This document shows, in pieces, positions 28,001 through 34,000 of a stretch of 64,000 nucleotides of DNA. The DNA comes from Puffinus mauretanicus (lineage: Eukaryota; Chordata; Aves; Procellariiformes; Procellariidae), in the NCBI GenBank assembly GCA_023333565.1, contig JAJKFH010003762.1, positions 806,001 through 870,000 of the forward strand, in the 5' to 3' direction. The position numbers and the translations under genes were made by a program. The first letter of the stretch is position 1. The number at the start of each line of letters is the position of its first letter. The notes under the pieces are model-generated. The model searched no databases. It saw only the letters and a program-made list of their open reading frames with translations, and was not told the origin of the DNA.

Positions 28001-31000
28001 TCATATGCTAGAAATGTTACTGGGTCAGGGCCTTCAGGACTCTGCCACCAGTCTACAGCTCTTTCTTTAGTTTCTCCTCAGGATAAGTTGTTGACGGAGG
28101 AGAGTCCTTGTACTGTTGTAGAGAACGATCTGGACACTGAGATGCCAAGAGAATGGTTTCTGTTCAATGACAGCAGAGTGACATTTACCTCATTTCAGTC
28201 AGTCCAGAAAATTACCAGTAGATTTCCAAAGGACACTGCTTATGTTCTGTTTTACAAAAAAAAAAATAGTACCTGTGGCTTCAACACCAATTCGGCAAAT
28301 GGACTCTGGGTAAATGGAGACCCTCCCCTACAAAAAGACCTCATGGATGCAATTACGAAAGATAACAAACTGTACTTGCAGGTAAGACGGAAATTGTATA
28401 TGAAGAATGGTCTCCTCAAAACTCACAAGAGACAGTCTAAAAGAAAGAAAAAGTTAGCTTTCAAATATTCTGGTATCTTCATGTTATAAATCATTAATCT
28501 TGCTTCCATCTTGATGTTGCAAGACAGGTTTCATAGTAAGGTTGTCACCATTAGATGGGAAGCGTCAAGGAAAATGGCTTAAACTCATTTCAGTTTAAAT
28601 TTTTAGGGGAGATGCTCACGTAGGTTGTTTAACCACTTGTAATTCTACGCAGGAGAGGCTTTTCGAACAGTTCTAATTTTCCTTGCCTTTAATAAATTAC
28701 AAGAGTAGCTGAAGTATACTTAAAAACTTCTTAGCGGTGTTCTTACTAGCACATTTTCATTTGGAGTGAAGTTTTATTTATACAACTGTGCTTACCCAAA
28801 TGCTGGAACCACTGAAATGAAGAACAGATGCTAGTGACTAGATTCCGCTTTCCCTTTGCTGCGTATTCTGCCTCCCTCTGTGGGACCAGCACTGCCAGCC
28901 ACACATTCCCTGTGCTCCAAGAACTTCACCTAGCTGTAGTCGCCTCTTTGATTGCTGTTACAAAACACCACTGTTCTCCACATTTCAATATGGTTTGCCT
29001 TGAGCATTGCTCCTATGTTTGGACAGTGTAACAGTAAATGTGTGTTTTACTGTGTGCTCTTTGAGTTAGGCTGTTCCCGTAACAGTTCCAGCCCTACTCA
29101 AATTAGAAAAACTACGTAAATTCAAATTAGAAAAGAACAGCTAAATCTCACTGTGGAAAATTTGTTAAATAGCTGCAGGTATTTTACAAACATAAACAAG
29201 AGAACTGAGAGTTTAAATTGCAACTCTGCTGCTATTTTCAGACTGTGTGGTTAAAGCATGTGTGTCCTAACCATCTTTGTTAATATGCCACCTCTTCTCT
29301 TGACTGTATAGGGTAGCACAAAACATGGCTTCTTCAGCAGCAATCTCAGATCATAGAATTGTAGAATAGTTTGGGTTGGAAGGGACCTTTAAAGGTCATC
29401 TAGTCTAGCCCCCCTCCAATGGGCAGGGACATCTTCAACTAGATCAGGTTACTCAGAGCCCCGTCCAACCTGACCTTGAGTGTTTCCAGGGATGGGGCAT
29501 CTACCACCTCTCTGGGCAACCTGTTCCAGTGTTTCACCACCCTCATTGTAAAAAATTTCTTCCTTATATCTAGTCTGAATCTACCCTCTTTTAGTTTAAA
29601 ACCATTCCCCCTTGTCCTGTCGCAACAGGCCCTGCTAAAAAGTCTGTCCCTATCTTTCTTATAACCCCCCCTTTAAGTACTGGAAGGCCGCAGTGAGGTC
29701 TCCCCAGAGCCTCCTCTTTTCTGAACAACCCCAACTCTCTCAGCCTTTCTTCATAGGAGAAGCGTTCCATCCCCCTGATCATTTTTGTGGCCGTCCTCTG
29801 GACCCGCTCCAGGAGGTCCATGTCTTTCCTGTGCTGAGGACTCCAGAGCTGGACGCAGGACTCCAGGTGGGGTCTCAACAGAGCAGAGCAGAGGGGCAGA
29901 ATCGCCTCCCTCGACCTGCTGGCCATGCTTCTTTTGATACAGCCCAGGACACAATTGGCCTTCCGGGCTGTGAGCGCACATTGTCGGCTCATGTCCAGCT
30001 TTTTGTCCACCAGTACCCCCAGGTCCTTCTCGGCAGGGCTGCTCTCAATCCCTTCATCCCCCAGCCTGTATTGATACTGGGGGTTGCCCCAACCCAAGTG
30101 CAGGACCTTGCACTTGGCCTTGTTGAACCTTATGAGGTTCACATGGGCCCACTTCTTGAGCTTGTCCAGGTCCCTCTGGATGGCATCCTGTCCCTCAGGC
30201 ATGTCGACCGCACCACTCAGCTTGGTGTCACCTGCAAACTTGCTGAGGGTGCACTCGATCCCACTGTCTGTGTCACTGATGAAGATATTGGAACAGTACC
30301 AGTCCCAGTGCGGACCCCTGTGGGACACCACTTGTCACAGATCTCCATCTGGACATTGAGCCGTTGACCACTACCCTCTGGATGTGACCATCCAACCAAT
30401 TCCTCATCCACCAAACAGTCCACCCATCAAATCCATATCTCTCCGATTTAGAAAGAAGGATGTTGTGGGGGACGGTGTCAAAGGCCTTACAGAAGTCCAG
30501 ATAGACAACATCCGTAGCTCTTCCCTTGTCCACTGATGTAGTCACTCCATTCTAGAAGGCCATTAGGTTGGTCAGGCAGGACTTGCCCTTGGTGAAGCCA
30601 TGCTGGCTGTCTCAGATCCCCTCCCTGTCCTGCATGTGCCTTAGCATAGCTTCTAGGAGGATCTGTTCCATGATCTTGCCAGGCACAGAGGTGAAGCTCA
30701 CAGGTCTGTAGTTCCCAGGGTTCTCCTTTCTACCCTTTTTAAAAATGGGTGCAATGTTTCAATTTTTCCAGTCGCCAAGGACTTCACCTGACTGCCATGA
30801 CTTTTCAAACATCATGGAGAGTGGCCTGGCAACTATATCTGCCAGTTCCTTCAGGACTCTGGGATGTATCTCATCAGGTCCCATAGACTTATGTATGTTC
30901 AGGTTCCTCAGGTGGTCATGAACCTGATCTTCTCTTGTAGTGGGAGGGACTTTTCTCCCCCAGTCTCTGTCTTGCGGTCCATCCACTTGAGAGGTGTGGG

Positions 31001-34000
31001 AAGAGAGGTTGCCAGTGAAGACTGAGGCAAAAATGTTGTTGACTACCTCAGCCTTCTCCTCCTCCATTGTTACCGGTTTGCCAGTCTTGTTCATCGGGGG
31101 GATACACTTTTTTTGACCTTCCTTTTCTGGCTGACATACCTGTAGAAGCCCTTCTTAGGATTCTTTGCATCCCTTGCTAAGTTTAGCTCCAGCTGTGCCT
31201 TGGCCTTCCTGACCCATCCCTACACAGCTGGGCTGTGTCCCTATACTCTTCCCAGGATACCTGTCCCTGCTTCCACTGCCTGTGCATTTCCTTCTTGCCC
31301 TTTGTCTCTACTCATCCATGCTGGTCTCTTGCCTTCCTTTTCCTGATTTCTTACACCTGGGGATCGAGAGCTCTTGTGCTCTATGGAAAGTATCCTTAAA
31401 GATCTGCCAGCTCTGTTCTGCTCCCTTGTCCCTGAGGACATTAGGAAAAATTTCTGTACTGAAAGAGTGGTCAGGCCTTGGAACAGGCTGCCCAGGGAAG
31501 TGGTTGAGTCACCAACCGTGGAAGTATTTAAAAGACGTGTAGATGAGGCGCTTAGGGACATGGTGTAGTGGGTATGCTGGTGTTGGGTTGACGGTTGGAC
31601 TCGGTGATCTTAGAGGTCTTTTCCAACCTTAATGATTCTATGATTCTATGATTCTAACTCCTCCTGTTTGTTGCCCATGCTGCGTGCATTGGTGTAGAAG
31701 CACTTCAGTTGGGCTATCGGCCGTGTCACCTTCTTAGAGGAACACCCCTTAGTTCCTTTGAGGTATTTCACTGGTGTTTCCGTCTTGGCTCCTATTACCT
31801 CAGGAGCCCCTCGTTCATCTCCGTAAGACTTCAAGTGTGCTGCAGTGTAGCCAGCACGCCCTCACTAGCCCCCATCCCTCTAATCTTGGCATGTCATCCC
31901 ACAGCTTGTCACGGGCAAGCCTGATATTATCCCCCTTCTTCTTCAAGTACTAGTTTAAAGCTCTGTCAATGAGCCCCGCCAGCTCGTGAGCAAAGACCCT
32001 CTTCCCCCTTTGAAAAAGGTGAATCCCATCTGATGCCAGCAGGCCTGGTGCTGTGTAGGCCATCCCATTATTGAAAAACCCAAAATTGTGGCGGTAACAC
32101 CTGCCATGGAGCCATATATTAATAGATTTGGGTCCATCTGTTTCTTGTAGTGTTGCTGCCTGCAACTGGAAGGAGAGAGGAAAAAATAACCTGTGCTCCA
32201 GATTCCCTTACCAACCATCCCAAGGCCCTGAAGTGTCTTTTGATTGCCCTTGAACTATGTGTTGCGGCTTCATGGCCACCCACATGGCAGAGCAGTAATG
32301 GGTAATAGTCCGAGGGCCGAACTAGGCTAGGAAGTTTGCTAGTCATGTCCTCAACCCAGGCCCCAGGGAGGCAGCAGACTTCTCTAAGAGGAAGGTCTAT
32401 CTGGTATATTGGACCTTCTGTTCCCCTTAGAAGGGAGTCGCCTACAACTATAACCTGTCTTTTCTTCGTCATGGAGGTGGTCATGATATAGGGGGTAGGC
32501 CTTTCTGAACTTGGCAACACCTCTGGTGTAGATGGACTGTCATCCACATCATCCATTGACTGGCCTTCCCCACCCAGACCCTCGTACCTGTTGTACAGAG
32601 GCACCTGGGAAGGCGAGGTGGGGTACGAGGGGGCCCACCCGCTGCCCCGAGTGTGGACTTGCCTCCAAGATAAAGTCATGTTTTCAGTCAGAATTGCTAT
32701 GACTTCCATTGATGCATGAATGTTTTAGTTATGAAATTTCAACCTCGAAGCCATTTTTTATTTTAGATATATAATTACAGAGCGTCTGGGTAATTGAGTA
32801 ATGGAAAAAAAAATCCATTTTAAGAACACAGCCTGAAGAAAAGTAGTACAACTACAGTGATACTGTAACCTTTTTCTATATAAAGCTAAACATTTAAAGG
32901 AAGAACAGTGTCATCCACAGAGAATACAAATCCTCGTAACTATTCTTATTTGCGTATTTTCCTGTTGAATCCAGTGCTTGCATATTTCGGTGTTATCAAC
33001 AGGATAGGTGATTACCTGAATATGCTTAACAGAGGCTTTTTTCAAATCTGAAGAGGTGCCTTAGCCATATGGGACAAGCAACATTATCAGGATATTGAGA
33101 AAATAATTTGTTAAATAATGAAGTTATTCTTAAATATGTTTCTCTGAATTAACATTTTCAAGACCATTTTGATGCAGTTTCTGCAATACGCTAAGAAGTT
33201 AGTTACTTTAAGCTTTTTAAATACTGCTGTGTGCCTAAAACCAGTGAAAAATCAATGTGATTTTATAAAAGTTAAAGTCACTTGGTACATATACACAAAA
33301 ACTGCTTTTTGATAATCTTCCAGACTAAAGCTTTCTCTACAGAACATGTAGCTGAAGTTATATAAAGCGCGCAGCTTACAAGTGAAAGTTTCTTGAAAGT
33401 GAAAGTTAGTAGTTTCTTGAAAACCTTTCCTTTACAATGAGGAAAAGAAAGAAAAAAAAAAAAAGAAATATAGTCTCCTCAAAATGAAAAAAAAAAAATT
33501 CCAAGTATATGGTTTTTGATCGGGTTTTAGTTGGTTTGTTTTTTTTTTTTTTTTTTAAAATTTATGATCTTTACTCACCTTCCAATTTTGGATTCTTCAG
33601 TATTGGCTTTCTGTGTAGTGCTCTAGAGTTGTTGAGCTCCTGTCCTTTTCTCAATTTAAATGAGGCTGGTTAGAAATGCTCAGTTATTGTTTTTATCAGA
33701 TTAATACTAATATTGTGATTCACTGAATTAGGTTATTGTATTTTTGAGAAGTCGCATTTCATTGTTGTTGAGATTTCTAAACTAGTATTTTTTTCTGCTA
33801 AGTTAAGAATATATTTTTCTGTCCTGAGAAAGCCTTTACTTTTTAGAAGAAATGTTCCGAAAAGTCTCTAACTTACTGCTTTTGTTTTACCATTGCATAC
33901 CAGTTTACCACATGGTAAACTAAAATGTTTTCATTTTAAATAACAAAACCTGCAATATGGGTAGCTCCCACTCCAGTTAAAACAAATTAAAAATCCCATT

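Larger units (their letters stand above)
29351..32709 (-). mobile_element. CR1 LINE retrotransposon, minus strand, broken, interrupted by another CR1
   Basis: Read on the minus strand the order is ORF1, ORF2 and the 3' UTR, ending at about 29351 in the CR1 tail (TAGAATTGTAGAA... on plus). ORF1 lacks its beginning, so the copy is 5'-truncated at about 32.7 kb. The endonuclease core of ORF2 is missing and in its place is a plus-strand CR1 3' end. Frameshifts and stops are present, so the copy is dead. It is antisense to USP38, the usual tolerated orientation inside introns. The 5' edge is approximate. Confidence 0.93.

Noticed and set aside
29693..30367. A 224-codon plus-strand ORF opposite the CR1
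   Set aside because: It is the reverse strand of the CR1 reverse-transcriptase remnant, which itself reads clearly on the minus strand.
31241..31561. Minus-strand ORF of 106 codons and plus-strand ORFs at 31.3-31.57 kb
   Set aside because: They cross the junction between the two CR1 pieces. The plus-strand frame translates a CR1 3' untranslated tail.
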